Assembly (NCBI GenBank): GCA_020425085.1 | Contig: JAGQRW010000007.1 | Coordinates: 62,001-126,000 of the forward strand | Direction: 5' to 3' | DNA: 64,000 bases | Source of the DNA: Paracoccaceae bacterium | GTDB taxonomy: Bacteria > Pseudomonadota > Alphaproteobacteria > Rhodobacterales > Rhodobacteraceae | Shown: positions 17,230 through 26,540 of the stretch, one piece after another | Layout: each line of letters starts with the position of its first letter | Position numbering within the stretch: the first letter of the stretch is position 1 | The notes under the pieces: generated by a model | The model's input: the letters and a program-made list of their open reading frames with translations, nothing else | Database searches by the model: none | Told to the model about the DNA's origin: nothing | Position numbers and translations under genes: made by a program

Positions 17230-17880
17230 TCAGCTTTTGCGTTTGCGCACGGCACCAAGAAGAACGAACGCGCCAAACAGCAGCGGCAGGCTGGCGGGCA
17301 GCGGTACCGGGGCAAGTGCCTGATCGGAGAACCGGAAATCATCCATGGCGAAAAAGCCGTTGTAATTATTTTCAGTGGTAACCTTGATGCGGTCAAAGCC
17401 AGTCGAAATGCCGGCCCCGAGGAAATCAATGGTGAGGCCGTTTGCATTGTTGAATGCCAACGAGCCGAGCGAGGTCAGGCCACTGAACAATTCAATCATC
17501 ACATTGTCGCCGGTGTTGGTTTCCGCCCAAAAGCCGACCATGGTCTGCATCGAGGAAAAGGCCGCTTCCCACACCAGGGTTTGCAGGCCGCCGCCGTTAT
17601 ATTTCCAGGTCGAGGCGATGTTGGAGCCGTTGAAAAGGCTGGTATCACCGCCATTATCCATGCCCGAAAGGCCACCGCTGAAGGTGACGCCAAGACCGGC
17701 ATATTGGTTGGTAATATCGACTTCGTCGGCAATCGAGTTGAAATCGATTGTGGTTTCGGATCCGTCGAAATCACCGGGGTTGATGGCCACCACCGCCGCA
17801 GAACTACCGGTGGCAAGACCGATTACAAGCGCAGTCTGAAGAGCCGCCTTGCTGAAAAGTTGAGAAACCGTTGTGAACAT
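17230..17880 (-). CDS. VPLPA-CTERM sorting-domain protein
   Basis: A 216-residue exported protein. An N-terminal signal peptide spans about residues 1-29 (hydrophobic stretch then SSAA). The body is acidic, Asn/Gly/Asp-rich and low in Cys, like a secreted beta-sandwich. The C-terminus carries the tripartite sorting tag: VPLPASLPLL, a hydrophobic helix, and the basic end RKRKS. In the VPLPA-CTERM family this tag is the target of an XrtD-type exosortase, linked to exopolysaccharide. No exosortase lies in the window. It is a single-gene unit with its own terminator and an AT-rich promoter region; a related but different protein lies at 26541-27122. Confidence 0.88.
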   Translation of the reverse strand: MFTTVSQLFSKAALQTALVIGLATGSSAAVVAINPGDFDGSETTIDFNSIADEVDITNQYAGLGVTFSGGLSGMDNGGDTSLFNGSNIASTWKYNGGGLQTLVWEAAFSSMQTMVGFWAETNTGDNVMIELFSGLTSLGSLAFNNANGLTIDFLGAGISTGFDRIKVTTENNYNGFFAMDDFRFSDQALAPVPLPASLPLLFGAFVLLGAVRKRKS

Positions 17881-17973
17881 GGTGCTAATACCTTCTGGTT
17901 AAAGTTTTGCGGGTTGATACGATTCGAATTCGATCGCACGTACAAGTATACATTTTGAACATATTTATAGGTG

Positions 17974-17987
17974 TTTTGTCAACAAAA
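17974..17987 (-). promoter_or_regulatory. Palindrome over a TTGACA box in the VPLPA gene promoter region
   Basis: The 308-bp gap 17881-18188 between divergent genes is AT-rich. On the minus strand it contains TTGACA inside a 14-bp palindrome TTTTGT-TG-ACAAAA, about 95-105 bp before the start of the VPLPA gene. No -10 box sits at standard spacing (TATACT lies 26 bp further), so the promoter call is tentative; the palindrome could be an operator. Nothing else in the gap is recognisable. Confidence 0.3.
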
Positions 17988-18188
17988 TTGCTGCTTTTCA
18001 TCCAGTTCATTCACCATATACATCAAATTATGGACAATTAGGTCTTATTGCATCCATTGTTTCCATTTAGGGCGCAGTTCAAGCTGGGACCGGATTCGAT
18101 CGGTAGGTATTTATTGCCCGGATTGCCGGCCAGGGGCGCATGGTCGGGATTTACCCTTGTGGTGTGTCGGCATATGGTTTGCGGCGAA

Positions 18189-19013
18189 ATGGAAAGACTC
18201 AACACACCTTCCGAGGATGATTTTGCTTTGCAACTGGCGGCGCTGGCCTGGCAGCTTGATCTTGGCGTTACCGAGGCGATCGGTGAGAATCCGATTGATC
18301 GTTTTCAGACCGAACCGCAGGTTCCGCAGGTGGCTGTTCCGCCATCGCCGAAGGCATCACTGACGCCTGTGGCACCGGAAACTGTCGCCCCCGACGCGGT
18401 TGCCGTTGCCGCCCGAGATGCCGCAGCGGCTGGTGACCTGGCGGCGCTTAGGGCGGCAATCGCTGCATATCCGCATTGTGAGCTGCAAAAAGGCGCCCGA
18501 AATCTGGTTTTTGCTGATGGCAACCCGGCGGCGCGGGTGATGATCATCGGCGAGGCGCCGGGCCGGGACGAGGATTTGCAAGGCCTGCCTTTTGTCGGCG
18601 CCGCCGGGCAGTTGCTGGACCGGATGCTGGCGGCAATCGGCTTGTCGCGGCGTGCCGCTGATCCGCAATCACAGGTATATATCACCAATGTGCTGCCCTG
18701 GCGGCCACCTCAGAACCGCGATCCGGATGCGGCCGAGATTGCCATGATGTTGCCGTTCCTTCAGCGGCATATCGAACTGGTGGCGCCGAAGTTTCTGGTT
18801 CTGATGGGCAACAGCGCCTGTCTTGCCCTGCTGGGACGCAGCGGGATAACCAGGCTAAGCGGAAAATGGGCCGAGGTATCGGGCCTGCCCGCCCTGCCGA
18901 TGGTGCATCCGGCCTATCTGTTGCGAACGCCCGAGGCCAAGCGCGAGGCCTGGGCGGCGTTGCTGGAATTGCGCATGCGATTGAAAGGAAATCAAGATGT
19001 CGAAAATCGGTGA
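18189..19013 (+). CDS. Uracil-DNA glycosylase, family 4-like, without Fe-S cysteines
   Basis: About 274 residues with a 95-residue variable N-terminal part and a C-terminal UDG fold. Motif A is GEAPGRDED (121-129) and motif B is HPAYLLR (240-246), as in family 4 enzymes that remove uracil from DNA. Family 4 normally holds a 4Fe-4S cluster with four Cys; here only C97 is near the first pair, and the later site reads LPWRPPQNR with W171 where Cys is expected. The cluster is thus probably absent. I start at 18189 because the protein then begins like relatives; the frame is open to 18048 and another Met lies at 18174. It overlaps moaB by 17 bp. Confidence 0.85.
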   Translation: MERLNTPSEDDFALQLAALAWQLDLGVTEAIGENPIDRFQTEPQVPQVAVPPSPKASLTPVAPETVAPDAVAVAARDAAAAGDLAALRAAIAAYPHCELQKGARNLVFADGNPAARVMIIGEAPGRDEDLQGLPFVGAAGQLLDRMLAAIGLSRRAADPQSQVYITNVLPWRPPQNRDPDAAEIAMMLPFLQRHIELVAPKFLVLMGNSACLALLGRSGITRLSGKWAEVSGLPALPMVHPAYLLRTPEAKREAWAALLELRMRLKGNQDVENR

Positions 19014-19539
19014 GGGGAACGAATTTGTTCCGCTTGGTATCGCGGTCCTGACGGTATCGGACAGCCGCAATCTGGCCGAAGACCGGTCCGGGCAGGTTCT
19101 GGCTGACCGGATCACTGCGGGCGGCCATCATTTGGCCGATCGGAAAATTCTGCCGGATGAGCGGGCCGAGATTGCCGCGCAACTGAAGGAATGGTCAAAG
19201 AATCCGGCGATTGACGTGGTGATTTCCACCGGTGGCACCGGACTGACCGGGCGCGATGTGACGGTCGAGGCACACCGGGATGTCTATGAAAAAGAGATTG
19301 ATGCCTTTGGCACCATTTTCACCATGATCTCGATGCAGAAGATTGGCACCTCGGCGGTGCAGTCGCGTGCCTGTGGCGGGGTGGCCAACGGTACCTACAT
19401 GTTTGCGCTGCCGGGTTCACCCGGGGCCTGCAAGGATGGCTGGGATGAAATTCTGGCGCCGCAACTGGATTACCGGCACGGTCCGTGCAACTTCGTGGAA
19501 ATCATGCCACGACTGGAAGAAAACAAGCGACGGAAATAG
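18997..19539 (+). CDS. moaB: Molybdenum cofactor biosynthesis protein B
   Basis: A 180-residue MoaB/MogA-fold protein that binds molybdopterin and is linked to its adenylylation. [16 protein letters not shown] (about 17-32) and [13 protein letters not shown] (about 77-89) form the pterin-binding loops, and the [14 protein letters not shown] block follows near 140. The start lies inside the 3' end of the glycosylase gene (17-bp overlap), which implies coupled translation although the two functions are unrelated. Confidence 0.94.
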   Translation: MSKIGEGNEFVPLGIAVLTVSDSRNLAEDRSGQVLADRITAGGHHLADRKILPDERAEIAAQLKEWSKNPAIDVVISTGGTGLTGRDVTVEAHRDVYEKEIDAFGTIFTMISMQKIGTSAVQSRACGGVANGTYMFALPGSPGACKDGWDEILAPQLDYRHGPCNFVEIMPRLEENKRRK

Positions 19540-19636
19540 CGTCGGGCGACGTTGAACTCATGAATGTTGGACTTGCGCCGCGGTGGTGATATTCTGCGGC
19601 TTGCCGTAATGATGCGGTGTCGAAGGGTCGGTTTGC

Positions 19637-21100
19637 ATGAGATTCATAATGCGCTCGCTGATGGGATTGTTCCTTTTGGCGCTGACCATCGGAATTCTGG
19701 CGCTGGCGGCAGGATCGGTGCGCAACGCGTTGCTGGAACGCTGGGCGCGCGAGACCCAGATCCGCCCCGCCAGCGAGCGGGTGTTCGCGGTGAACGTGGT
19801 GCTTGCCAAATCGGTCACCGCCAGCCCGAGGATCCGCGCCTTTGGCGAAATCCGTTCGCGCCGCACACTTGATTTGCGCGCACCGCTTGGCGGCACCATT
19901 GTCGAACTGGCCAAGGATTTCGTCGAAGGCGGCAAGGTCGTCAAGGGTCAGTTGCTGCTGCGGCTGGATCCTGAGGACATGCAGGCGGCACTGGATGTGG
20001 CGGAGACTGAAATAAGCGAAGCGCGGGCAGAATTGTCCGAAGCGACGGCGGCACTGGTTCTGGCCAAAGATGAGGTTGCAGCCGCCAGAGCGCAGGCCGA
20101 TCTGCGCAAGGCTGCGCTGGTACGCCAGCAGAACCTGCTTACGCGGAATGTCGGAACCGAAACTGCGGTTGAAACTGCGGCGCTGGCGGAAAGTGCGGCG
20201 GATCAACTGGTTCTGGGCAAGCGGCAGTCGCTGGCACAGGCCGAGGCGCGACTGAACCGTGCCGAAACCATGCTGGCCCGCCAGAACATCCACCTGAATG
20301 AGGCCAAGCGGCGTCTGGCCGAGACCGAGATCCATGCGGATTTCGATGGTATTCTCAGCAGTGTCAGTGTGGTCGAGGGTGGTCTGGTAGGGAATAACGA
20401 AAAGATTGCGAGGTTGATTGATCCGGATGCACTAGAGGTGGCGTTTCGGTTGTCGAACACCCAGTTCACCCGGCTTGTTGCAGACAATGACGGAATTGCC
20501 AGGGGCGAAGTCACCGTGCGGCTGGACCTGTTCGGCGAGGACGTTACCGCCAACGGCACGATCGAGAGGGTCGGTGCCGAGGTCGGCAGCGGACAGACCG
20601 GTCGGCAGATATTCGCCCGCCTTCCCGCCAGTTCCTCGTTTGCTTTCCGGCCTGGCGATTTTGTCAGCGTCGAGGTGACAGAACCGGCACTGGACGAGGT
20701 TGCCGTCCTGCCTGCCGCGGCGGTGGACAGCGCCGGCAAGGTGCTGGTGCTGGGCGACAATGACCGGCTGGAAGAACTGGCTCTGATCGTATTACGCAAG
20801 CAGGAAGATCAGGTGATCGTGCGCGGCGACGGTCTGTTCGGGCGCGAGGTGGTCGAAGCGCGTTCGCCGCTGCTCGGGGTCGGGATCAGGGTCAAACCGG
20901 TTCGCCAGGACAGCCAGTCCGAGGTGCAAGTGCCGGAGATGATCGAGCTGACACCCGAACGCCGCGCCAGACTGATGAGTTTCGTCGAAAAGAACGGCTT
21001 TATCCCCGGCGATGCCAAGAAACGTCTTCTCGCCCGGCTGAAAGAGGACAAAGTACCGGCTGAAATGGTGAACCGTATCGAAGCCCGGATGGGTGGCTAG
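19637..21100 (+). CDS. RND efflux periplasmic adaptor (HlyD/membrane-fusion family)
   Basis: A 487-residue adaptor. Residues 5-28 are a membrane anchor (SLMGLFLLALTIGILALAAG). A biotinyl-lipoyl-like half motif follows near 70-100 (LRAPLGGTIVELAKDFVEGGK), then a long Ala/Glu/Gln coiled-coil hairpin (about 110-235), the second lipoyl half (HADFDGILSSVSVVEGGLV), and a beta-barrel domain. The C-terminal 50 residues add a helical Arg/Lys/Glu-rich tail (TPERRARLMSFVEKNG) that is longer than usual. The permease gene starts directly after. No outer-membrane channel gene is nearby, so the pump would use one encoded elsewhere. Confidence 0.92.
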   Translation: MRFIMRSLMGLFLLALTIGILALAAGSVRNALLERWARETQIRPASERVFAVNVVLAKSVTASPRIRAFGEIRSRRTLDLRAPLGGTIVELAKDFVEGGKVVKGQLLLRLDPEDMQAALDVAETEISEARAELSEATAALVLAKDEVAAARAQADLRKAALVRQQNLLTRNVGTETAVETAALAESAADQLVLGKRQSLAQAEARLNRAETMLARQNIHLNEAKRRLAETEIHADFDGILSSVSVVEGGLVGNNEKIARLIDPDALEVAFRLSNTQFTRLVADNDGIARGEVTVRLDLFGEDVTANGTIERVGAEVGSGQTGRQIFARLPASSSFAFRPGDFVSVEVTEPALDEVAVLPAAAVDSAGKVLVLGDNDRLEELALIVLRKQEDQVIVRGDGLFGREVVEARSPLLGVGIRVKPVRQDSQSEVQVPEMIELTPERRARLMSFVEKNGFIPGDAKKRLLARLKEDKVPAEMVNRIEARMGG

Positions 21101-21101
21101 G

Positions 21102-24100
21102 ATGTCGGTGCGGGGATTTCCGGCGCAAAAGGCGGCTGGGGTGTTGTCCTATTTTACCCGCCACAAGACCGCCGCCAATCTGGTTTTGGTGATCATGCTG
21201 GTCATGGGACTGTTGGCTGGCACACGCATTCGTACACAGTTCTTTCCCGACGTGGTTGTCGAGCAGGTCACGGTAGCCGTGCTGTGGGATGGCGCCGGGC
21301 CGCAGGATGTCGATAACGGCGTGGTGCAACTGCTGGAACCGGCTTTGTTGGGGGTCGAAGGGGTGGAAACCACCACCTCGACCTCGTTCGAAGGGCGTGC
21401 GGTTATCAGACTGGAATTCGAACCCGGCTACGATATGTCGCGCGCCACCGAGGATGTGAAGGCGGCGGTTGATACCGTAACCGACCTGCCCGCCGATGCG
21501 GAAGCGCCGGTGGTCAAACGGGCTGCCTGGCGCGACCGGGTGACGGATGTGGTGGTGACCGGCCCGGTTGGCACTGATCAACTGGCGCGGTTTGCCGATG
21601 AATTCGTGACCTTGCTGTATCGTGAAGGGGTGACACGCACCACCATTCGCGGTGTCGAAGCGCCGGAAACCGTGGTCGAGGTGGCCGAGAACGCGCTGAT
21701 CCGCCACGATGTCAGCATGCGCCAGATCGCCGATGCCATCCGCGAAGAGGTCGCTGCCGACCCGGCCGGTGATGTGGCCGGAGGCACCACGCGGGTGCGT
21801 ACCGGGGTCGCCAAGCGTTCGGCCGATGAAATCGGAAATGTGGTGGTGCGCTCCAATCCTGATGGCTCGAAACTCTATGTCAACGATCTGGCCATTGTCA
21901 GGGTCGAAGGTGTCGCCCGCAATGTTGGTTATTTCGTTGGCGACAATGCCGCGATTTCCATCCGCATCGACCGCGCCGATCAGGGCGACGCCATCAGCCT
22001 GCAAAAGACGGTCGAGAAGGTGGCGGCAGAAATGCAACCGACCCTGCCTGACGGAGTCAGGGTGGAACTGATTCGCACCCGCGCCGAGGCGATCACCGAC
22101 CGGCTGAATATCCTGCTGGACAACGGCATTCTGGGTCTGATCCTGGTGGTCTCGCTACTGTTTCTGTTTCTCAATGCACGCACCGCCCTTTGGGTAGCGG
22201 CAGGAATTCCGGTATCGATGGCGGCGGCGGTGGCGTTGATGTATATCGGCGGTCTGACCATCAACATGATGTCGCTGTTTGCGTTGATCATCACCCTCGG
22301 TATTGTCGTTGACGATGCTATCGTGGTCGGTGAGCATGCCGATTTTCGCGCCCGACGACTGGGCGAAAGCCCGATAGACGCTGCGGAAAACGCCGCCCGG
22401 CGCATGGCCTCGCCGGTGATTTCCTCGACCTTGACGACGGTGATCGCGTTTTTTGCGCTGACGGCGATTTCCGGGCGTTTCGGCATGATGATCGCGGACA
22501 TCCCTTTCACTGTGATTGCGGTGCTGATGGCATCGTTGCTGGAATGTTTCTTGATCCTGCCGCAACACATGAGCCACGCACTGGCCGGCGCGCAAAAGCG
22601 GCACTGGTATGACATGCCAAGCCATGTGGTCAATATTGGTTTTGGCTGGTTCCGCGACCGGGTTTTCAAACCGATGATGATCTGGGTGGTCAGGTTCCGT
22701 TATCCGGTGATGGCGCTGGTGATACTGGCGCTTGCCAGTCAGGTGAACCTGTTTCTGAACGGCACCGTGACCTGGCGGTTCTTCAACGCGCCGGAACGAG
22801 GTTCGATCACCGGCAATTTTGCCATGGCGCCGGGGGCTGACCGGGCCGACACCATGGCGATGATGCGGGAATTGCAGCGGGCGACTCGTGATCTTGGCGA
22901 GAAGTATCAGGCCGAATACGGCACCAATCCGGTGAACTACACGATTGCACAGGTTGGCGGCACTGCCGGGCGCGGGCTGAGTGGCGAGGCAACCATCGAC
23001 AAGGATCTGCTGGGGGCGATTTCGATTGAACTGATCGACGCCGATCTTCGGCCCTATTCCTCGTTCCAGTTTCTTGGCGAGTTGCAGAATAATGTGCGCA
23101 ATCACCCGCTGCTGGAGGCAATCTCGTTTCAAGGCTGGCGCTCGGGGCCGGGGGGTGACGCCATCGACGTGCAACTCTATGGCGCAACCCCGGAGGTGCT
23201 GAAGGATGCAGCGGAAGACATCAAGGCGGTCCTGTCACGAAACCCCGAAGTTTCGATGCTGGATGACGACATGCCCTTCGGCAAGGCCGAGATGGTCCTG
23301 GAGCTTACCCCACAGGGGCAGGCGCTTGGTTTTACCATCGACGGTCTGGGCCGCGTGCTGCGCAACCGGCTGAATGGCATCACCGCCGCCAGTTATCCGC
23401 TGGGTGTCCGCAGTGCCGACATCACCGTGAAGCTGCCGGACAAGGCGATGACGGCGGATTTCCTGCAAAGCACCATGATGCGAACACCGCAGGGGCAATA
23501 TGTGCCGCTGTCGGATATCGTGAACATGACCAGCCGGATCGGTTTCGGATCTGTCCTGCGCGAAAATGGCCTTAGGGTGTTGACGATAACCGGTGACATT
23601 TCTGAAGACGACCCCAAGCGCGCCGAGGAAATCATCACGTCACTGCGCGAAGTGACCCTGCCCCGAATCCAGAGCGAATACGGCGTTTCATACCAACTGG
23701 CCGGATTGTCCGAGCAAGAAGACATGTTTCTGGCCGATGCCGAGCTTGGCTTTTTGCTGGCTCTTGCGGGCATCTATCTGACACTGGCCTGGATCTTTTC
23801 CAGTTGGACCAGGCCGGTTGTGGTGATGGCGATCATTCCTTTCGGTCTGGTTGGTGCCATCTACGGCCATCACGCTTGGGGCATTCCGCTGTCGATGTTC
23901 ACGGTGATCGGGCTGATCGGCATGACCGGGATCATCATCAACGACAGCATCGTGCTGGTATCGACCATTGATGAATATGCCGAGAAAACCGATATCATCA
24001 CGGCAATCGTCGATGGCACTGGCGATCGGTTGCGGCCGGTGTTGTTGACGACGATGACCACGGTTCTGGGGCTGGCACCTTTGTTGTTTGAAACCTCAAA

Positions 24101-24542
24101 GCAGGCGCAGTTCCTCAAGCCGACCGTGGTCACGCTGGCCTATGGCCTTGGTTTCGGGCTGGTGCTGGTTCTGTTGCTGGTGCCGTCTCTGATGGCGATG
24201 CAGCGCGATCTCAGTCTGTTTGCCCAGGCGTTCCGGCGCATGCTGTTTGGGAGGCACCGGGTGCTGGCGCAACGGCTGGTGTTGTGGCTGGCCGTGCTGG
24301 CAAGTGCTGCGGCCTTTGCTGGCAGCATCGGTTATTTTCTGGTCACCGGCAGGCTTTTGCAACCATTTGCAGCCGCGTTCGGCAGATTTGCCGAACTGCC
24401 ATCGACCTTGCTGGCCCTGGTCGGGTTTGCGGTCATGGTTTCGATGATCTGCGCCGTTGCGGCGCTGCTGGGGGTCTTGGTCTACTACTGGGGCAAACGC
24501 GCCGTCCAGGTGGCGCATCCGACCGATGGCGAAGTCAGTTGA
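21102..24542 (+). CDS. RND efflux transporter permease subunit
   Basis: About 1146 residues, AcrB/MMPL superfamily. TM1 is near residues 23-40, followed by the first periplasmic porter domain; the TM4 proton-relay pair is LGIVVDDAIVVGEHAD (about 400-415). The second half repeats the fold with TM8-TM12, ending near residue 1035 (GLVLVLLLVPSLMAM). About 100 further residues contain two extra hydrophobic helices (VLWLAVLASAAAFAGSI and VGFAVMVSMICAVAAL) not seen in standard RND pumps. I start at ATG 21102; a GTG at 21093 is the alternative. Substrate unknown. It ends 8 bp inside the convergent DsbD-like gene. Confidence 0.93.
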   Translation: MSVRGFPAQKAAGVLSYFTRHKTAANLVLVIMLVMGLLAGTRIRTQFFPDVVVEQVTVAVLWDGAGPQDVDNGVVQLLEPALLGVEGVETTTSTSFEGRAVIRLEFEPGYDMSRATEDVKAAVDTVTDLPADAEAPVVKRAAWRDRVTDVVVTGPVGTDQLARFADEFVTLLYREGVTRTTIRGVEAPETVVEVAENALIRHDVSMRQIADAIREEVAADPAGDVAGGTTRVRTGVAKRSADEIGNVVVRSNPDGSKLYVNDLAIVRVEGVARNVGYFVGDNAAISIRIDRADQGDAISLQKTVEKVAAEMQPTLPDGVRVELIRTRAEAITDRLNILLDNGILGLILVVSLLFLFLNARTALWVAAGIPVSMAAAVALMYIGGLTINMMSLFALIITLGIVVDDAIVVGEHADFRARRLGESPIDAAENAARRMASPVISSTLTTVIAFFALTAISGRFGMMIADIPFTVIAVLMASLLECFLILPQHMSHALAGAQKRHWYDMPSHVVNIGFGWFRDRVFKPMMIWVVRFRYPVMALVILALASQVNLFLNGTVTWRFFNAPERGSITGNFAMAPGADRADTMAMMRELQRATRDLGEKYQAEYGTNPVNYTIAQVGGTAGRGLSGEATIDKDLLGAISIELIDADLRPYSSFQFLGELQNNVRNHPLLEAISFQGWRSGPGGDAIDVQLYGATPEVLKDAAEDIKAVLSRNPEVSMLDDDMPFGKAEMVLELTPQGQALGFTIDGLGRVLRNRLNGITAASYPLGVRSADITVKLPDKAMTADFLQSTMMRTPQGQYVPLSDIVNMTSRIGFGSVLRENGLRVLTITGDISEDDPKRAEEIITSLREVTLPRIQSEYGVSYQLAGLSEQEDMFLADAELGFLLALAGIYLTLAWIFSSWTRPVVVMAIIPFGLVGAIYGHHAWGIPLSMFTVIGLIGMTGIIINDSIVLVSTIDEYAEKTDIITAIVDGTGDRLRPVLLTTMTTVLGLAPLLFETSKQAQFLKPTVVTLAYGLGFGLVLVLLLVPSLMAMQRDLSLFAQAFRRMLFGRHRVLAQRLVLWLAVLASAAAFAGSIGYFLVTGRLLQPFAAAFGRFAELPSTLLALVGFAVMVSMICAVAALLGVLVYYWGKRAVQVAHPTDGEVS

Positions 24543-25359
24543 CCTTGCAACCGGTGATGGCGATTGCCCGGTCGTCGCCAAGGACGGTCAGCCGCAGATG
24601 GTTCGGGTTGATGGTGAACGGCCCGCTAAAGAATTTCGTCAGCGTGGTTTCCGCCAGCAGCGTTTCGCCCTGCCGACGGGTGGTGCCGGCGGTCACCCAG
24701 ATATCCGGTTCGGCAGGCTCGAACACCACCATTTCACGCTGGGTGACGCTGGCGGGCAGGTGCAGCCGCGCGCTCAGGCGATAACCTTGGTCGGTGGCAA
24801 TGATCGTACATTCGGGTTCCGGCATTCCAAGATCGGCAGCCTCGATCGGGCGTTCCGCAAGGGCAAGGTCAATCAGCAGCCGATCCGCACCCGGTTCCTG
24901 GTCGAGTTCCTGCTCCAGGTTCACCTGCACCGGCACACAGACATCGCGGCAGATACCGAGTTCAAGTTCGGCCCGCGCCGATATTGCCTGACCCGGTGAG
25001 GCCGGATGAAACAGGATGGGCAATACCAGTTCGTGGCGATACCCAAGGATTGTGATACCGTTCGCCTCCAGTATCTCAGGACGCGGCCAGAGATAGCTGA
25101 CATGGTCAAGATTTACCGAATTGCTCCAATCGAAAACCGGCGGCAGGCCACTGTCACCGCTGAGCCGCCAATAGGTTTTCCAACCAGACGCCAGCGTGAC
25201 CCTGAGGGCGCCGATATGGTCGCCATTTTCCAGCTGCCAACCCTTTAGCAATGACACCTTGACGATCTTTGACAGGTCAGGAATGCCTTCGGTGGCATTT
25301 GCCGACATGGCTGCCAGACTGGTGGCAGCGGCAAGTATAAGTGAATTCAGGGTCAACAT
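24535..25359 (-). CDS. Stand-alone DsbD-alpha-like periplasmic protein
   Basis: A 274-residue protein with a signal peptide at about 1-22 (SLILAAATSLAAMSANA). The body resembles the N-terminal immunoglobulin-like domain of thiol-disulfide reductase DsbD/ScsB, including the block GICRDVCVP with C137 and C141 (Cx3C; classical DsbD-alpha has a wider spacing). The membrane and thioredoxin domains of full DsbD are absent. It probably passes electrons to a periplasmic partner, but partner and donor are not encoded nearby. The last residues include one more Cys (ITGCKVN). It overlaps the RND gene end by 8 bp tail to tail. Confidence 0.82.
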   Translation of the reverse strand: MLTLNSLILAAATSLAAMSANATEGIPDLSKIVKVSLLKGWQLENGDHIGALRVTLASGWKTYWRLSGDSGLPPVFDWSNSVNLDHVSYLWPRPEILEANGITILGYRHELVLPILFHPASPGQAISARAELELGICRDVCVPVQVNLEQELDQEPGADRLLIDLALAERPIEAADLGMPEPECTIIATDQGYRLSARLHLPASVTQREMVVFEPAEPDIWVTAGTTRRQGETLLAETTLTKFFSGPFTINPNHLRLTVLGDDRAIAITGCKVN

Positions 25360-25490
25360 GGGGGCCTTTGCGATTTTGCCGCCTCACCATAGGGGCGGTC
25401 GTTGATGCGAGGAAATCACAACTTAGCGACAGGTTGTCCCGTTTTCGTTTACCTCTTGAAACAAATCGCTGACGGGTTCATTTTCTTGCC

Positions 25491-26066
25491 ATGCAAGAGA
25501 CTGGCAAAATCCGCCATCTGAATGGCAAATTACTGATCGCGATGCCGTCGATGGGGGATCCGCGTTTCGCACGCAGCGTCATTTTCATGTGCGCCCATTC
25601 CGAAGAAGGTGCCATGGGGCTGGTGGTGAACAAACCAGCACCGGATCTCAAATTCAACGATCTGCTGGAACAGTTGAACATCAAATCCGGGAATGATGCG
25701 CGCGATATCAGGGTGCATATGGGCGGCCCGGTGGAACATGGCCGCGGTTTCGTTCTGCATTCGCGCGACTACGACATCAGTGACGCCACGCTGGAGGTGG
25801 ATGACTTGTTCGGAATGACCGCGACGCTGGATATTCTGGAAGATATCTCGACCGGCAACGGCCCGGAAAACTGCCTGTTGGCACTGGGTTATGCCGGCTG
25901 GGGCCCCGGCCAGCTAGAGGGCGAGATTCAGGCCAATGGCTGGCTGACCTGTGATGCGAATTTCGATCTGGTGTTCCGGCGCGGCGATGGCGACAAGTGG
26001 CAGGCCGCACTGGCCAGCATCGGCATATCGCCAAGTTTTCTTTCATCGGCCGGCGGCAACGCCTGA
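25491..26066 (+). CDS. YqgE/AlgH family protein
   Basis: A 191-residue member of the UPF0301 family. Signatures: [19 protein letters not shown] (about 12-30), [10 protein letters not shown] (about 42-51), [13 protein letters not shown] (about 79-91) and [15 protein letters not shown] (about 128-142). The family has a compact alpha/beta fold and is thought to act in regulation (AlgH in Pseudomonas), but its biochemical role is unknown. It stands alone between two minus-strand genes, 131 bp after the DsbD-like start. Confidence 0.93.
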   Translation: MQETGKIRHLNGKLLIAMPSMGDPRFARSVIFMCAHSEEGAMGLVVNKPAPDLKFNDLLEQLNIKSGNDARDIRVHMGGPVEHGRGFVLHSRDYDISDATLEVDDLFGMTATLDILEDISTGNGPENCLLALGYAGWGPGQLEGEIQANGWLTCDANFDLVFRRGDGDKWQAALASIGISPSFLSSAGGNA

Positions 26067-26083
26067 GTCAAGAAATAGCTGGT

Positions 26084-26380
26084 TCAGGAACAGTTCTGTT
26101 CCGCAGTCTCGCCAAAATCCCGGTAACGTTTCCAGAATCGTTCCTTGGCGGCACTGTTGGATTGCCGGGTTTCCTGTGCCAGATGCGGATCGCGGAAGAA
26201 TTTCGCCGCCAGACGCTGGTCGGTTGAACTGAGCTTCACATCGGCGATTTTCTGGATGCAGCCGCAAAGACTCCGCCCCGGATTGCGGTCGGAGTTCAGG
26301 CAGGCGCGCTCGATCGTGCTGCCTGCCAGTGCCGGACCGGCCAAGCACAGGACGGCCAGAATCATCGTAAAAGTTTTCAT
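26084..26380 (-). CDS. Small secreted cysteine-containing protein
   Basis: A 98-residue protein with a clear signal peptide (residues 1-18, MKTFTMILAVLCLAGPALA) and a short mature part with four Cys: C26, a CGC pair near 37-39 and one two residues from the end (AEQNCS). Helical, charged, with DPHLAQETRQS. I recognise the layout from roseobacter relatives but not a function. I place the start at 26380; six residues further upstream are also open. It converges on the yqgE gene with a 17-bp gap. Confidence 0.75.
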   Translation of the reverse strand: MKTFTMILAVLCLAGPALAGSTIERACLNSDRNPGRSLCGCIQKIADVKLSSTDQRLAAKFFRDPHLAQETRQSNSAAKERFWKRYRDFGETAEQNCS

Positions 26381-26490
26381 GTCAGCCCTCAATTCCATCT
26401 GCTTTCGGCGTGTTCACACGCTCTCATTCCGACAAAATGCCATGAATGGGCCGATTTTGGCAATAGAATTGCAAAAACGTTTGAGTAAAC

Positions 26491-26518
26491 GAAAATGGCG
26501 CGCCCCAAGGCACGCCAT
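26491..26518 (-). terminator. Terminator of the VPLPA-CTERM gene at 26.5-27.1 kb
   Basis: A 10-bp stem with one G.T pair (ATGGCGCGCC at 26495-26504, GGCACGCCAT at 26509-26518, loop CCAA) is followed on the minus strand by TTTTCGTTT. It lies 23 bp after the stop codon at 26541. Confidence 0.75.
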
Positions 26519-26540
26519 GTTTTCAGATCTGACCCGTCGT

